A DNA stretch of 64,000 nt from Candidatus Pantoea floridensis (GTDB taxonomy: Bacteria > Pseudomonadota > Gammaproteobacteria > Enterobacterales > Enterobacteriaceae). The notes beneath the pieces are model-generated. The model saw nothing but the letters and a program-made list of their open reading frames with translations. It made no database searches and was not told the origin of the DNA. The stretch covers positions 1-64,000 of the forward strand of contig NZ_OCMY01000004.1 in assembly GCF_900215435.1 (NCBI RefSeq), given 5' to 3'. Both the position numbers and the translations under genes were made by a program. Below are positions 1-8,550 of the stretch, piece by piece (the first letter of the stretch is position 1; every line of letters starts with the position of its first letter).

Positions 1-248
1 CGCCGGAGCTCCCACGCGCGCTGCGCCTTACCCCCGCGAAAGCCGGTGGTGCGCCCGCCTTCGGTCAGCATCTGGCGGCGGTTATCGGACACGTCTGACG
101 TGTCGCGCTCTCGCGGCGACAGGTAAGCCTCCGGGCCCGGCGGCGGTGCGCCGTCCGGCCCGGGCGCGGGAGCCGCCTTCGTGAAGTGAAATCCCGCGCA
201 GCCCGCCAGCAGCGCGGGCAGCAGCAGGACGATGAGTCGGGATTTCAT
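1..248 (-). CDS. traI: DotC/TraI-like transfer lipoprotein, 3' part outside window
   Basis: Read leftwards from 248 the frame stays open to the window edge (about 82 codons). It begins with a lipoprotein signal, MKSRLIVLLLPALLAGC, whose LLAGC lipobox predicts outer-membrane lipid attachment. A proline-rich stretch and a YLSPRERDTSDVSDNRR segment follow. In IncI and IncL/M transfer systems, traH is followed directly by traI, the homologue of Dot/Icm lipoprotein DotC, which helps form the outer-membrane core of the secretion channel. The start ATG overlaps the traH stop (TGATG), so the two are probably translationally coupled. The assignment rests mostly on position and the lipobox, since most of the protein is missing. 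Confidence 0.75.
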   Translation of the reverse strand, partial: MKSRLIVLLLPALLAGCAGFHFTKAAPAPGPDGAPPPGPEAYLSPRERDTSDVSDNRRQMLTEGGRTTGFRGGKAQRAWELR

Positions 249-727
249 CAGCGGTTCCCCCTGGTGTGGCGGGTATGAACAGCGGGCAGAGACGGCATGA
301 ACTGCAGCACCATCTGGCCGGGATAGGTGACGATCGTCGCGCGCCAGGCGGTCTGCATCTCAATCATACGCATCACGTTGGCATAGGTGACGCCCTGCAC
401 GTCGATGTCCACGGGCAGCGGCAGTCGCACGCCCGTGTAGCTGAAGGCCTGCCCGCGCGCCCGGGCCAGCTGGCTCAGGAGCTCCACCGCATCGCCGTCC
501 CAGCTGAAAGTCACGCGGTCGCTGTCGGCCCGGATGGACGCCACCGGCAGCGGCGTGCCGTCGTCAAGGTCGCTCTGAGTCCAGAGCTGCGTCATCTGCA
601 GCGCTGTCCGGGGTGATGGAGTAATCTGTGCTGCAGCCGGAGCAGTTGCACGCTGTAGCGCGGGTAGCTGACAGCCGCACAGCAACAGTGATGCCGCTGT
701 TAAAACAGCAGGGGATAGAGGTTTCAT
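248..727 (-). CDS. traH: DotD/TraH-like transfer lipoprotein
   Basis: 159-residue lipoprotein with a short signal ending in LLLCGC. The remainder contains a compact secretin-N-like domain (about residues 70-150: VELLSQLARARGQAFSYTG, then VDIDVQGVTYANVMRMIEM), the layout of DotD/TraH. In Dot/Icm-type conjugation (IncI, IncL/M), DotD and DotC are outer-membrane lipoproteins of the core complex that support the DotH secretin-like ring. The gene overlaps traI by one base and is probably the first gene of the tra unit that continues beyond the left edge. It is separated from the acyltransferase gene by 200 AT-rich bases in which I see no gene. Confidence 0.8.
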   Translation of the reverse strand: MKPLSPAVLTAASLLLCGCQLPALQRATAPAAAQITPSPRTALQMTQLWTQSDLDDGTPLPVASIRADSDRVTFSWDGDAVELLSQLARARGQAFSYTGVRLPLPVDIDVQGVTYANVMRMIEMQTAWRATIVTYPGQMVLQFMPSLPAVHTRHTRGNR

Positions 728-927
728 GAGAACTCCGAAGAGATTGAGTTAATTCTGGCTTACGAAATCTGAAATGCAGGCCTAATGACCTTGCACAATT
801 AATAGCTAAATAGTCATGAATAGATATAAATATGGAGGTTTTTTAAACGCTGATTAATACAGAAGTAGTAACCGATATGGATGGTGTTCCGACTCATGCA
901 TGACACACAAGCCGGACTTTTTAAAAT

Positions 928-2031
928 TTAATTATTTGGCGCAATTTTATGAGTTTGGGGCTGGGCCATTTTCTTGCTGGTAAATCTTTTTTCAATGAAT
1001 CGCCATGAAACCCATGCCAGCCCTAATGATATAACAACAGAAAGTACAAATCGCAGCCAACCGGGTTCAATGCCGAAATCTTCGAACCTTTTACCAACAC
1101 CACCATTCATCATAGTGTGGATAAGATAAAGAGAGAACGATACATCACCGAGCTTAATTAAAACTGTTGGAACATACTTCCCAATAAACGGCTCAGATAA
1201 AACAGTGAACATCAGTATGAGAACGTAAAGCCATCCTGATGATATCAGGCCGTGAGCAAGATACATTCCTTGGCTAAAGAAATATGCTGCCATGAGCAGG
1301 CTAATTGTCAGGAGTGCAGCACTGAATGAAGCGGGTATCTTGTTAAGTGTGGGAAGAATAAGCCCTATAACCATGCCTGCAAGAAACAGCAGAATGATAG
1401 GGTTCGTTATGAGGCCAAGTAAAGCAGACGTAGTCTGATAGCCTGCTGGGTCCGTTGTCCATTTACCAAATACATAAAGAGGAACAATTATCAAAGAGGA
1501 GAGGAAAAACATGCTTGTCGCCAACCACTTTCGATTAAACAGCAGCATGCAACTCATCGCGAAATAGAAGTACATTTCATAATTGAGTGTCCAGCGGACG
1601 CCATACATTCCGTCATCATCGACATAAAATGGCGGATGATCAGGGTAAATTGGCTGAAAAATAATTGCACTAATTAAATTGGCGGTCTTATCCTCATAAT
1701 GGAATGTGCTCATTGCACCACCCAGCAAAAAAGTTATCAGCAGAATAATGTAATAAGCAGGTAATATTCTAAGAGCTCTGTTTTTCATGAACTGTAAAGC
1801 TGCGAACATTCCTGAAGGAGAGCGCCTAATGCTCAAAGTAATTACAAAGCCACTTATCATGAAAAACAGGTCGACGCCGGTGGCACCCCATCCAAATAAA
1901 CGATTACCTAAGTCTGGAGTAACCTCATTGAGATTCCATCTGAAATGAAAAAGCATGACGCTTAAAGCAGCAAGCCCCCGGAGTGCCTGCACGCCCCGAT
2001 ATGATGTATTTTTATTGACCATTTTATGCAT
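928..2031 (-). CDS. Acyltransferase-3 (OafA-type) membrane protein
   Basis: 367-residue polytopic membrane protein with the acyltransferase-3 signature: LRGLAALSVMLFHF near the N-terminus with its conserved His, then TGVDLFFMISGFV. About ten hydrophobic segments follow and the protein ends in a basic tail. The family transfers acetyl or other acyl groups to surface polysaccharides such as O-antigen. The gene is visibly AT-richer than the pil and tra genes on both sides, which suggests recent acquisition. It sits directly after pilV, where IncI plasmids carry the shufflon and rci recombinase. It may alter host lipopolysaccharide, but that link is inference. The start is uncertain (ATG at 2031 or 2022); neither has a strong ribosome binding site. 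Confidence 0.8.
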   Translation of the reverse strand: MHKMVNKNTSYRGVQALRGLAALSVMLFHFRWNLNEVTPDLGNRLFGWGATGVDLFFMISGFVITLSIRRSPSGMFAALQFMKNRALRILPAYYIILLITFLLGGAMSTFHYEDKTANLISAIIFQPIYPDHPPFYVDDDGMYGVRWTLNYEMYFYFAMSCMLLFNRKWLATSMFFLSSLIIVPLYVFGKWTTDPAGYQTTSALLGLITNPIILLFLAGMVIGLILPTLNKIPASFSAALLTISLLMAAYFFSQGMYLAHGLISSGWLYVLILMFTVLSEPFIGKYVPTVLIKLGDVSFSLYLIHTMMNGGVGKRFEDFGIEPGWLRFVLSVVISLGLAWVSWRFIEKRFTSKKMAQPQTHKIAPNN

Positions 2032-2132
2032 GTTTATCGTAATGAATGTATGAAAAGCGACACTTTATCATTACCAAATTGAAATGATGATGATTGATTG
2101 CATTGACTTGTGGGAGATATTGTTCGTGGTTT

Positions 2133-3485
2133 TCAACGGGCACAGTATGCAACTGCTCTGACGCAACCACCGAAATTACCGGGAGGAGTGACAACCCATG
2201 CGTTGGCAGAGACATTTGGAAATGATGAGTCTGGAGAGTTTCGGCCTGCATCATCATTTGTCCATTGCGTCATCTCAAATCCTCCTGACATGAGGCGATA
2301 CCCAGAAGGACAATAAGCTACAGTCTGACCAGATTTGTTATTGCACTTGATATCACCATAGGTAGTCGTTGACTCGGTGATTGAAGGTGTTTTCCAGGAA
2401 CCATTCACGCATGACAAAATTGCACCTAAGCCATCACGGCTCACCATACCGTTTGGACTACATCCAGCGCCGGCAGTATTAACGCCATCCAGTTGTAAGT
2501 TTTCCCCTGCTGATAGACGCCCATCAGCACGAACGCTCCCGCCCCGAACCTGACCACCTGTATAAATGTTCTTGTTATTGACCGAGCGCACCCACTGATC
2601 GTCCGACATGTAAAAGCCGCCACCGTAGGTTTCATTCAGCCAGCCTTTACCGCCGCGGGTGATAACCCAGCCGTTGTTGCTGCGGATATCGTTATTCGCC
2701 GTGATGCCGTTGCCGGCCGTCACGTTGTTTCCGGCAGTGACGTCGGTGCCCGCGGCTACCTTACCGGTGAAAGCGCCCGTGGCCGCGTTGACCGTGCCGC
2801 CGTTGTTGATGTCGTTGCTGTTCATGTCGATGGCGGTGTGCATCCGGTTCAGGTCCGGCCGGCCGTTAACCTGATAGCGGTACAGCCTGTCGCTTTCGTC
2901 CGCGTCCGTGCCCAGCACGTCGGCGGAAAGAAACGCCGCGAGCCTGCCCTGCTGGCCGCTCAGGCCGTAGTCCGCTAGCTTCGCCTGCCAGCCGCCGTCC
3001 GCGCCAACCGCCGTATTGGCGGGCCAAACGTAGCCGCCCATGCCGTCCGTGTCAGACGCTATCTGACGCAGCCCTTTGTAAGGGATTTCGCTGCCGCCGG
3101 TGGTTAATACGAACGCGACCAGTTGTCCGGCCTGAGCGGGGTCTTTTGCAACCGCCAGCTGGTAGGTCTGGCCGCTGTCGTTGGTGAGCGAAAAGCCCGC
3201 AGGTAGATAGCCCTGCGTACGCAGCGTGGCGCCGGTAATGACCACCGGACCGCCGGCGACCTGCATCAGCAGCGTGTCACGGTTGTCGCGTACGTATCGC
3301 TTGCCCGCGTCACTCACAAAGCTCAGGTGCGAGGCGGTATTCGTCCAGACCTTTTCCTGCTGCCAGCCGGCGTAACGATCGATGGCGCCGGGCGTGATGA
3401 ACAGTACAATGGCCAGCGCAATGCCCGCCTGAAGCAGCATGTTGCCACTGTGAATCGGACGTTTTTTTCGTTTCAGCAATTTCAT
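2133..3485 (-). CDS. pilV: PilV minor pilin / tip adhesin
   Basis: 450-residue PilV-type minor pilin. The N-terminus is basic (MKLLKRKKRPIHSG) and followed by a hydrophobic helix (LLQAGIALAIVLFI), as in type IVb prepilins; cleavage is expected after the Gly. The middle has a repetitive Gly/Asn-rich stretch (TVNAATGAFTGKVAAGTDV) like tail-fibre or shaft segments, and the C-terminal part is Cys-containing. In R64, PilV sits at the pilus tip and its variable C-terminus chooses recipient lipopolysaccharide. The start is chosen because it overlaps the pilU stop (TGATG). There is no shufflon segment set or rci downstream, so the tail appears fixed. Confidence 0.85.
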   Translation of the reverse strand: MKLLKRKKRPIHSGNMLLQAGIALAIVLFITPGAIDRYAGWQQEKVWTNTASHLSFVSDAGKRYVRDNRDTLLMQVAGGPVVITGATLRTQGYLPAGFSLTNDSGQTYQLAVAKDPAQAGQLVAFVLTTGGSEIPYKGLRQIASDTDGMGGYVWPANTAVGADGGWQAKLADYGLSGQQGRLAAFLSADVLGTDADESDRLYRYQVNGRPDLNRMHTAIDMNSNDINNGGTVNAATGAFTGKVAAGTDVTAGNNVTAGNGITANNDIRSNNGWVITRGGKGWLNETYGGGFYMSDDQWVRSVNNKNIYTGGQVRGGSVRADGRLSAGENLQLDGVNTAGAGCSPNGMVSRDGLGAILSCVNGSWKTPSITESTTTYGDIKCNNKSGQTVAYCPSGYRLMSGGFEMTQWTNDDAGRNSPDSSFPNVSANAWVVTPPGNFGGCVRAVAYCAR

Positions 3486-4141
3486 CAGAGCACTCCCGCC
3501 AGTTGCTGGGGAAAGAAGAGGCACACGCCGCACAGATAACCAAACAGCGCGGGCGCAAAGGGTTTTGACGGCTTCCGCGTAAGAAGCGCGCACAGACTGC
3601 AGAGCAGAAGGCCACCCGCAGCGGCATACACGGCGCTGCGCCAGGGCAGCCACGCGCACAGCCCGGCCATCAGGTAGACGTCGCCGAGCCCGATGCGCTC
3701 CTCCTGCTGACGAAAGTTGGCGAGCCCGCGAACCGTCGCAGCCAGTACGAAAGCCACCAGGCTTGCTATCAGTGACGCTGTCCAGGGCATCACGGCGGCG
3801 GGCAGCGCGGCGGACAGCAGGCCGCCCGCCCAGAACGACACCGTGTAGCGCATCGGGAGCCACTGGCAGCGCAGGTCCGTCAGCGTCATGGGCAGGGCCA
3901 GCACCAGCAGAACCGCACTTCGCCATATCGTGGATACCGGTAGCACCGGCAGCAGCGCCATGAGCCAGCCGGCTGTCAGCATGTAAATAAGGGCAACCGG
4001 CGTCAGCAGAGGCCACGTCAGCGGCGGCCCCTCATACAACTGCAGAAAGCGACGGGCCCGGAAGGCCTGCAGCACGAACAGTGCCGCGCAGCCGGCGAGC
4101 CACAGCCCGACGGTCACGCTGTAAGTAAGTGAAGTCATCAT
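3485..4141 (-). CDS. pilU: PilU prepilin peptidase
   Basis: 218-residue integral membrane aspartic peptidase of the type IV prepilin peptidase family. It cleaves the leader of the PilS prepilin, and probably of PilV, at the inner membrane. Two conserved aspartate sites are visible: TDLRCQWLP (about residue 88) and the GxGD motif in GLGDVYLMAG (about residue 151). About seven hydrophobic segments surround them. There is no N-terminal zinc-binding methylase domain, which fits the short plasmid PilU. It overlaps pilV at its 3' end and follows pilT by 17 bases in one operon. Confidence 0.9.
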   Translation of the reverse strand: MMTSLTYSVTVGLWLAGCAALFVLQAFRARRFLQLYEGPPLTWPLLTPVALIYMLTAGWLMALLPVLPVSTIWRSAVLLVLALPMTLTDLRCQWLPMRYTVSFWAGGLLSAALPAAVMPWTASLIASLVAFVLAATVRGLANFRQQEERIGLGDVYLMAGLCAWLPWRSAVYAAAGGLLLCSLCALLTRKPSKPFAPALFGYLCGVCLFFPQQLAGVL

Positions 4142-4158
4142 GTTTCCGTGTCAGGGGG

Positions 4159-4623
4159 TCAGCGGCGGGCCATGTAGTCGGCGTAAACCTTGCGGGCGTA
4201 AAGCATGCGGCGGGCCGTGTTGTCATCGGCGAAGCCGGCGTTATAGCTGCCGAGACACTCCCAGGTGACGCCGCAGACCTGCAGGTGGCGTGCCAGAATC
4301 CAGGCCCCCACCATGACGTTCAGGCAGGGTTTGGTCAGGAGGTCCTGCTCGCTCTGCAGCACGCCCATCGTGCGCAGCTGCGGCACGTGCGTGGAGTTAA
4401 TCTGCATCAGGCCAAAGTCCCGGCTCGTGACCTGACCTTTTTTATTGCGGTTATAGCCAATGGCACCGGGGTTGAAGCCACTTTCCACCTTGCTGATGGA
4501 GCGCAGCAGCTGCGGGTCGACGTGATAACGTGCGCCCGCCTCGTTATAGCAGAACGCCATCGCAGAGCGGGAGGCGCACAGCAGCAGTCCGCCGGCGATC
4601 AGCAGGGGGAAAAGTTTCTTCAT
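4159..4623 (-). CDS. pilT: PilT/VirB1-like lytic transglycosylase
   Basis: 154-residue exported lytic transglycosylase with a signal peptide (MKKLFPLLIAGGLLLC, then SAMA). The SLT-type catalytic segment is clear: ISKVESGFNPGAIGYN contains the catalytic Glu, followed by DFGLMQINS and GSYNAGF. It would open peptidoglycan locally so the pilus can cross the periplasm. In R64 the gene at this place is called pilT; it is not the retraction ATPase that carries the same name in type IVa systems. It lies between the major pilin gene and the peptidase gene, with a 99-base gap to pilS. Confidence 0.9.
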   Translation of the reverse strand: MKKLFPLLIAGGLLLCASRSAMAFCYNEAGARYHVDPQLLRSISKVESGFNPGAIGYNRNKKGQVTSRDFGLMQINSTHVPQLRTMGVLQSEQDLLTKPCLNVMVGAWILARHLQVCGVTWECLGSYNAGFADDNTARRMLYARKVYADYMARR

Positions 4624-4722
4624 AATGCATACCGTGAAAATGACAGAGGACGGAAAGAAGGGGCCAGCACACAGCGGTCGTGCGCTGAGCCGCTCAGTGC
4701 CGGGGTTGCCCCCGGCCTGCCG

Positions 4723-5319
4723 TCAGGTGCTACTGGTGAAGACCAGCGTGTTGGTGCCGGTCGAGCCGCTGTCCGCCGTGCACTGCGAGCCCGCCACCGA
4801 GCTGCTGACCACGCCGCTGGTTATACTGCCGTTAATGCTGGTCGACGCCACGTTGTTCGCGCCCGAAAGCTTCTGCGTCATCTGCGCGCAGGCCTCCTGC
4901 GGCACCTGCGTATACGTCAGGGAAAATGCCGTGTTCTGTCCGCCGTTCGTGCTCACCGGCGTGACCGTGACGGTGCCGCCCCAGCGGTTGTTCAGCGTCG
5001 CGCTCCCGGAAGACTTGGTGCCGATAATGGCCATGCTGCCGGGCGAGCCGCCAAACTGAACGAGCGCACCGGTCATGGTGGCGGCCGAGCTGAAGTCGTA
5101 CACACCGCCGGTTTTCAGCATGCTGCGCGTGTTGGTCATGATGTCGCTGACGTTGGACATCTCCTCGGTATAGTCCGCGCTTTTGAAGAGTCCCCCGCCC
5201 CCGGCATAAACAGTGACAATGATAATCATCGCCACGGCGCTGACGATAATGGCTTCAGGAAGGGTCAGAGCCCCGCGGTGAACGCCGGAACGTCCGGAAC
5301 GTTTTGAAAGCAGTGTCAT
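4723..5319 (-). CDS. pilS: PilS major prepilin
   Basis: 198-residue type IVb prepilin. A basic leader ends in HRG and is followed by ALTLPEAIIVSAVAMIIIV, the hydrophobic assembly helix with its conserved Glu. Cleavage is expected after Gly16. The C-terminal half is Ser/Thr/Gly-rich and contains two cysteines (EACAQ and SQCTAD) that could form the pilin disulfide loop. This is the structural subunit of the thin pilus that stabilises mating in liquid. It sits after pilR in the operon, and PilU two genes downstream is its expected processing enzyme. Confidence 0.88.
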   Translation of the reverse strand: MTLLSKRSGRSGVHRGALTLPEAIIVSAVAMIIIVTVYAGGGGLFKSADYTEEMSNVSDIMTNTRSMLKTGGVYDFSSAATMTGALVQFGGSPGSMAIIGTKSSGSATLNNRWGGTVTVTPVSTNGGQNTAFSLTYTQVPQEACAQMTQKLSGANNVASTSINGSITSGVVSSSVAGSQCTADSGSTGTNTLVFTSST

Positions 5320-5343
5320 AGGTAAATCCTCTCGGTATTGAAA

Positions 5344-6465
5344 TCAGCGGTTGCCAATAATAGAGCTCAGGTCCTGAGTCGCCAGGAACGTGAGCAGGAG
5401 ATAGCCGGCAGTGGCCAGCATGCCGACCAGCTGAAACACCTGGCAGACACGTTTGATGCGCCCGATGGCCTTTTTGAGCCACATCCTGGCGAAGTTTTCG
5501 ATGTTGTCCTCGCCGCCCGGACCGGCGGTCAGGAGCATCAGACGGTCAATGGCCTCGCGTGAGGGAAACGCGTAGCCGCTGTCCGCCAGCGCCTGACCGA
5601 GGTGCTTGCCGCGGGACACCTGCCGACGTGTAGCCGTCAGGCGCTCATACATCCAGGGCGTGGCGTTGCGGCTCAGCATGTCTAGCGCCTCCTCCGTGCG
5701 CAGCTGGGCGCGCAGCAGCGCGCTGAGGTTCAGCAAAAACGACACCCCCTGCACCTCCCGGTACAGGCTCCACGGAAACATGTGGTCGAGCACCCTGCCG
5801 CGGACCGGGCCGGTGAGGCGCGGCAGTGACCAGATGACCCAGACGGTAAAGGCCCCCAGCGCTCCGCCGAGGAGATAGCGGTTATCCACGAAGAAGTGCG
5901 TAATGGCGCCGAGCCACCACATCCAGCCGGTCCAGCTGTCAGCGGGGCTCAGCTGCTCCAGGCGGGGCAGAAAGCGCTCGCTCACCATCTGCATCATGTA
6001 AAACGTCCCGCCCAGTAACATGGCCGGGTAGGCCAGATTGACCAGCGCGGTAGACTTCATCTCGCCAACGCCCTTCACGACCTCAATGGCCCGCAGCAGG
6101 GCTCCCCTCAGGTCTTTGGCTACGCGCCCCGCGCGCAGGATGGTGGTCTCCTGCGCCGGCACCCAGCCGGCAAGCCCCGCGTCGAGGCCCCGCCCGCGCG
6201 TGAGCGCGTGGTGCACGTCGTTCAGGCACAGCAGCACCGGATCGTTTTTACGCCGGCGCGTGCGCTGCAGGCCCGCGATGGCGTCTTCGGTTTTCTGTTT
6301 GTTCTCCAGCAGAAACGCCAGGTCTTCATACAGCGTCATGCGGTCGCTGGTGCTGAAGGTCTTCTGCCCTATCCAGCGGCCCAGCCCCTCAGAGCGGGTA
6401 CTGCCCGTGGCAAGCGAGGCCTTCAGCCAGCCCCGCAGCCGGTTAAGCAGGTCACTCATGGCCAC
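5344..6465 (-). CDS. pilR: PilR inner-membrane platform protein
   Basis: 373-residue GspF/PilC-type membrane platform protein. It has the usual three hydrophobic segments (near LAYPAMLLGGTFYMM, LLGGALGAFTVWVIW and the C-terminal LVGMLATAGYLLLTFLA) and two cytoplasmic helical repeats. It anchors the assembly ATPase PilQ at the inner membrane and feeds pilin subunits into the fibre. Its start overlaps the end of pilQ by 14 bases, which suggests coupled translation. The length fits R64 PilR. Confidence 0.9.
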   Translation of the reverse strand: MAMSDLLNRLRGWLKASLATGSTRSEGLGRWIGQKTFSTSDRMTLYEDLAFLLENKQKTEDAIAGLQRTRRRKNDPVLLCLNDVHHALTRGRGLDAGLAGWVPAQETTILRAGRVAKDLRGALLRAIEVVKGVGEMKSTALVNLAYPAMLLGGTFYMMQMVSERFLPRLEQLSPADSWTGWMWWLGAITHFFVDNRYLLGGALGAFTVWVIWSLPRLTGPVRGRVLDHMFPWSLYREVQGVSFLLNLSALLRAQLRTEEALDMLSRNATPWMYERLTATRRQVSRGKHLGQALADSGYAFPSREAIDRLMLLTAGPGGEDNIENFARMWLKKAIGRIKRVCQVFQLVGMLATAGYLLLTFLATQDLSSIIGNR

Positions 6466-7978
6466 CTCCGCTGAGAAACGCCTGGACGGCTTCCGGCGGC
6501 AGCAGGTTCAGGGCATCCTCGTCCAGTGGGCTCATTTTGTCCGCATCCAGCGGGTCAACCTCACCGGCCGCAATGTAGCGCTGCAGGTGCGCGCCGCGTG
6601 TGATGCCGTTCATGTGATGCACCCAGTAGCTGCGTGCGGCAAGCTTGCCGTGCACACGGTAGAGCTGCATAAAGCGGGCGTCAGGGCGGATGACCTCGGC
6701 AATGACCTTACGTCCCGTGATGCCGTGCCAGCAGCCCGGCGCGCTGCAGCCGTCGTAATGACGAAACGCAACGGTGTCGGTATCGCAGTAGGTTTCGACC
6801 AGCTCGCGATCGTCTTCGGACAGGTTTTCCCTGACGTCGGCCCAGCTCTTTTTGCAGGCCGGACAGAGCATCTGCACCAGGCGCTGGGCAATCAGCCCTA
6901 TAACCACCTGCGGGTCCATCACCATGCCCGGCGCGATGCCCAGCGTATCGGTGAGGCGGTCGATAATGCCCGTCGCGTCGTTGGCGTGCGTGGTCGTCTC
7001 GACGAGCGTGCCGCTCTTGGCCTCGCTGATGCTGGCATTGGCCGACCAGGTATCGCGGATTTCGCCTACCACCGCGGCGTTGTAATCAAGTCGCTTAAGA
7101 GCCGAAAGGCGCCGCTGCCACGCGCGGGTCACGGACTCGGGGTCGTTGCGATCGGCAATGATGGTGGTCTGCACGGCGCCCGGCACCTTACCCTCGACCG
7201 GGTCCTCCACCGTTATCAGCCGGCGCTTGCCGCCGGTGAGGTCAACGTACATTTTACAAAAGGTTCGCAGCGTGGTGCTTTTACCCGACCCGGTCGGGCC
7301 GGCGGTGATGATCAGCCCCTCCGGTCGGCGCAGCATGCGGTTGATAAGCTTCTGCTGCTCCGGCAGGTAGCCCAGCGCGTCGAGTGAAGGAATATCCTCG
7401 CTCTCATCCAGAATCACGCGCAGCACCACGTAAAGGCCGGACTCGGTGGGCACGGCCGAGTAGCGCGCGGCGTACAGGCCCAGCGCCTTCACGAACTCGT
7501 TGCGCAGGCGCCCGTCCTGTTCGTCCGTCTCACTGAACTGCTGCGGCGCCGCATCGCACATCGACATCACGATGGTCGCGGCGAGGCTCATGCCCTCTTC
7601 AATGGACAGTTCGGCCTGCAGCGCCAGGTCGCCGTGGATGCGGAACACCACGGCGGTCAGGTTTTCCATGCCAATCAGGATATGAATGTCCGAGGCATGG
7701 GCCTCGCCCGCGCGGCGCATAAAATCCACGACCTTTTTCTGCTCCGGCGACCAGCTGCCGGCGGTGCCGGTCACCCCGGCGCGCTGCAGCTGATGGCGGC
7801 GCAGCTCGCCCAGATGTACGCGCTGCACGTTCAGACGCGGAAACTCACGCAGTGCTCGGGCTATGTCGGACTGAACGGCCGGATCCGCGCAGTGTTCGGT
7901 AGACACGTACAGCTGCCCCTGATCCGGGTTGCTGTTGTCCAGATGCAGCCAGTTCACGGTACTTTCGGTAAATTCCAT
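6452..7978 (-). CDS. pilQ: PilQ pilus assembly ATPase
   Basis: 508-residue GspE/PilB-type secretion ATPase that powers pilus assembly. The Walker A motif GPTGSGKST is at about residues 227-235, and the Walker B-like AAVVGEIRD is followed by the His-containing TTTHANDATG. A C-terminal CxxC pair (CPACKK) with a later SAPGC resembles the zinc knuckle of this family. The start at MEFTESTVNW is chosen because it lies six bases after the pilP stop; a longer open frame exists upstream but would run into pilP. It overlaps pilR. Confidence 0.92.
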   Translation of the reverse strand: MEFTESTVNWLHLDNSNPDQGQLYVSTEHCADPAVQSDIARALREFPRLNVQRVHLGELRRHQLQRAGVTGTAGSWSPEQKKVVDFMRRAGEAHASDIHILIGMENLTAVVFRIHGDLALQAELSIEEGMSLAATIVMSMCDAAPQQFSETDEQDGRLRNEFVKALGLYAARYSAVPTESGLYVVLRVILDESEDIPSLDALGYLPEQQKLINRMLRRPEGLIITAGPTGSGKSTTLRTFCKMYVDLTGGKRRLITVEDPVEGKVPGAVQTTIIADRNDPESVTRAWQRRLSALKRLDYNAAVVGEIRDTWSANASISEAKSGTLVETTTHANDATGIIDRLTDTLGIAPGMVMDPQVVIGLIAQRLVQMLCPACKKSWADVRENLSEDDRELVETYCDTDTVAFRHYDGCSAPGCWHGITGRKVIAEVIRPDARFMQLYRVHGKLAARSYWVHHMNGITRGAHLQRYIAAGEVDPLDADKMSPLDEDALNLLPPEAVQAFLSGGGHE

Positions 7979-7983
7979 GACGT

Positions 7984-8550
7984 CTACCCCGCAAAGGCCA
8001 GTGACACGAGGCCGCCGCCGGCGCTGCTGACGGTGACCTCGCTGAAGGTGATTTTCGTGACCGTCCACCCGGTGCCCGGGATGCGGCTGCCCGCCTGCAC
8101 CCGCACCTCGTTGCCGCCGTCAAGCCGCAGCGTGGCGGAGAGCTGCTGGCCGCCGGAGATTTCCACAATCAGCGGCGGTGCCTTGCTTTCCTGTGCCGGC
8201 TTCGCGTCGGCATTGTCTTTCACCGGCGCCGCCGGCTGCGGGTTGAACGGGCCGCCCAGCACCGCGTCGTAGCCATTTTTCTGCAGCTCGTTAAACGCCT
8301 TGGCCTGCGCCAGCTGCGCCTCATACAGCAGGGTTTTGGCCTGAATGTCCTCCAGGCGTCCCATGCTATTGTCCCGCCCGCCGGTGTCGGTGACGACAAC
8401 CGTGGCGGCCGGCGCGAGGCCGGACGACGGTGCTTCGTTTCTGGCCACGCCCTGCGGGCTGAGGCCATCCGGTGCTGCCGGGGCGGCCACGGCCATCTGG
8501 CCGCTGATCAGCGCGGGCAGCAGCAGGTAACGCCACTTATTTCTCTGCAT
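7984..8550 (-). CDS. pilP: PilP pilus assembly periplasmic protein
   Basis: 188-residue exported protein with a signal peptide (MQRNKWRYLLLPALISGQMAVAA). It has a central coiled segment rich in Ala, Glu and Gln (EDIQAKTLLYEAQLAQAKAF) and a C-terminal beta-rich domain (ISGGQQLSATLRLDGG, GWTVTKITFSEVTV) like the domain that docks onto the secretin. In R64-type thin pili, PilP links inner-membrane PilO to the PilN secretin. Its start overlaps the end of pilO by 14 bases. Confidence 0.85.
   Translation of the reverse strand: MQRNKWRYLLLPALISGQMAVAAPAAPDGLSPQGVARNEAPSSGLAPAATVVVTDTGGRDNSMGRLEDIQAKTLLYEAQLAQAKAFNELQKNGYDAVLGGPFNPQPAAPVKDNADAKPAQESKAPPLIVEISGGQQLSATLRLDGGNEVRVQAGSRIPGTGWTVTKITFSEVTVSSAGGGLVSLAFAG

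Noticed and set aside
2024..2257. 77-codon minus-strand frame overlapping the end of pilV
   Set aside because: His/Gln-rich and out of frame with pilV; no start signal.
4129..7387. Long plus-strand open frames opposite pilT, pilS, pilR and pilQ
   Set aside because: They are antisense shadows of GC-rich coding DNA; the pil proteins on the minus strand are clearly real.
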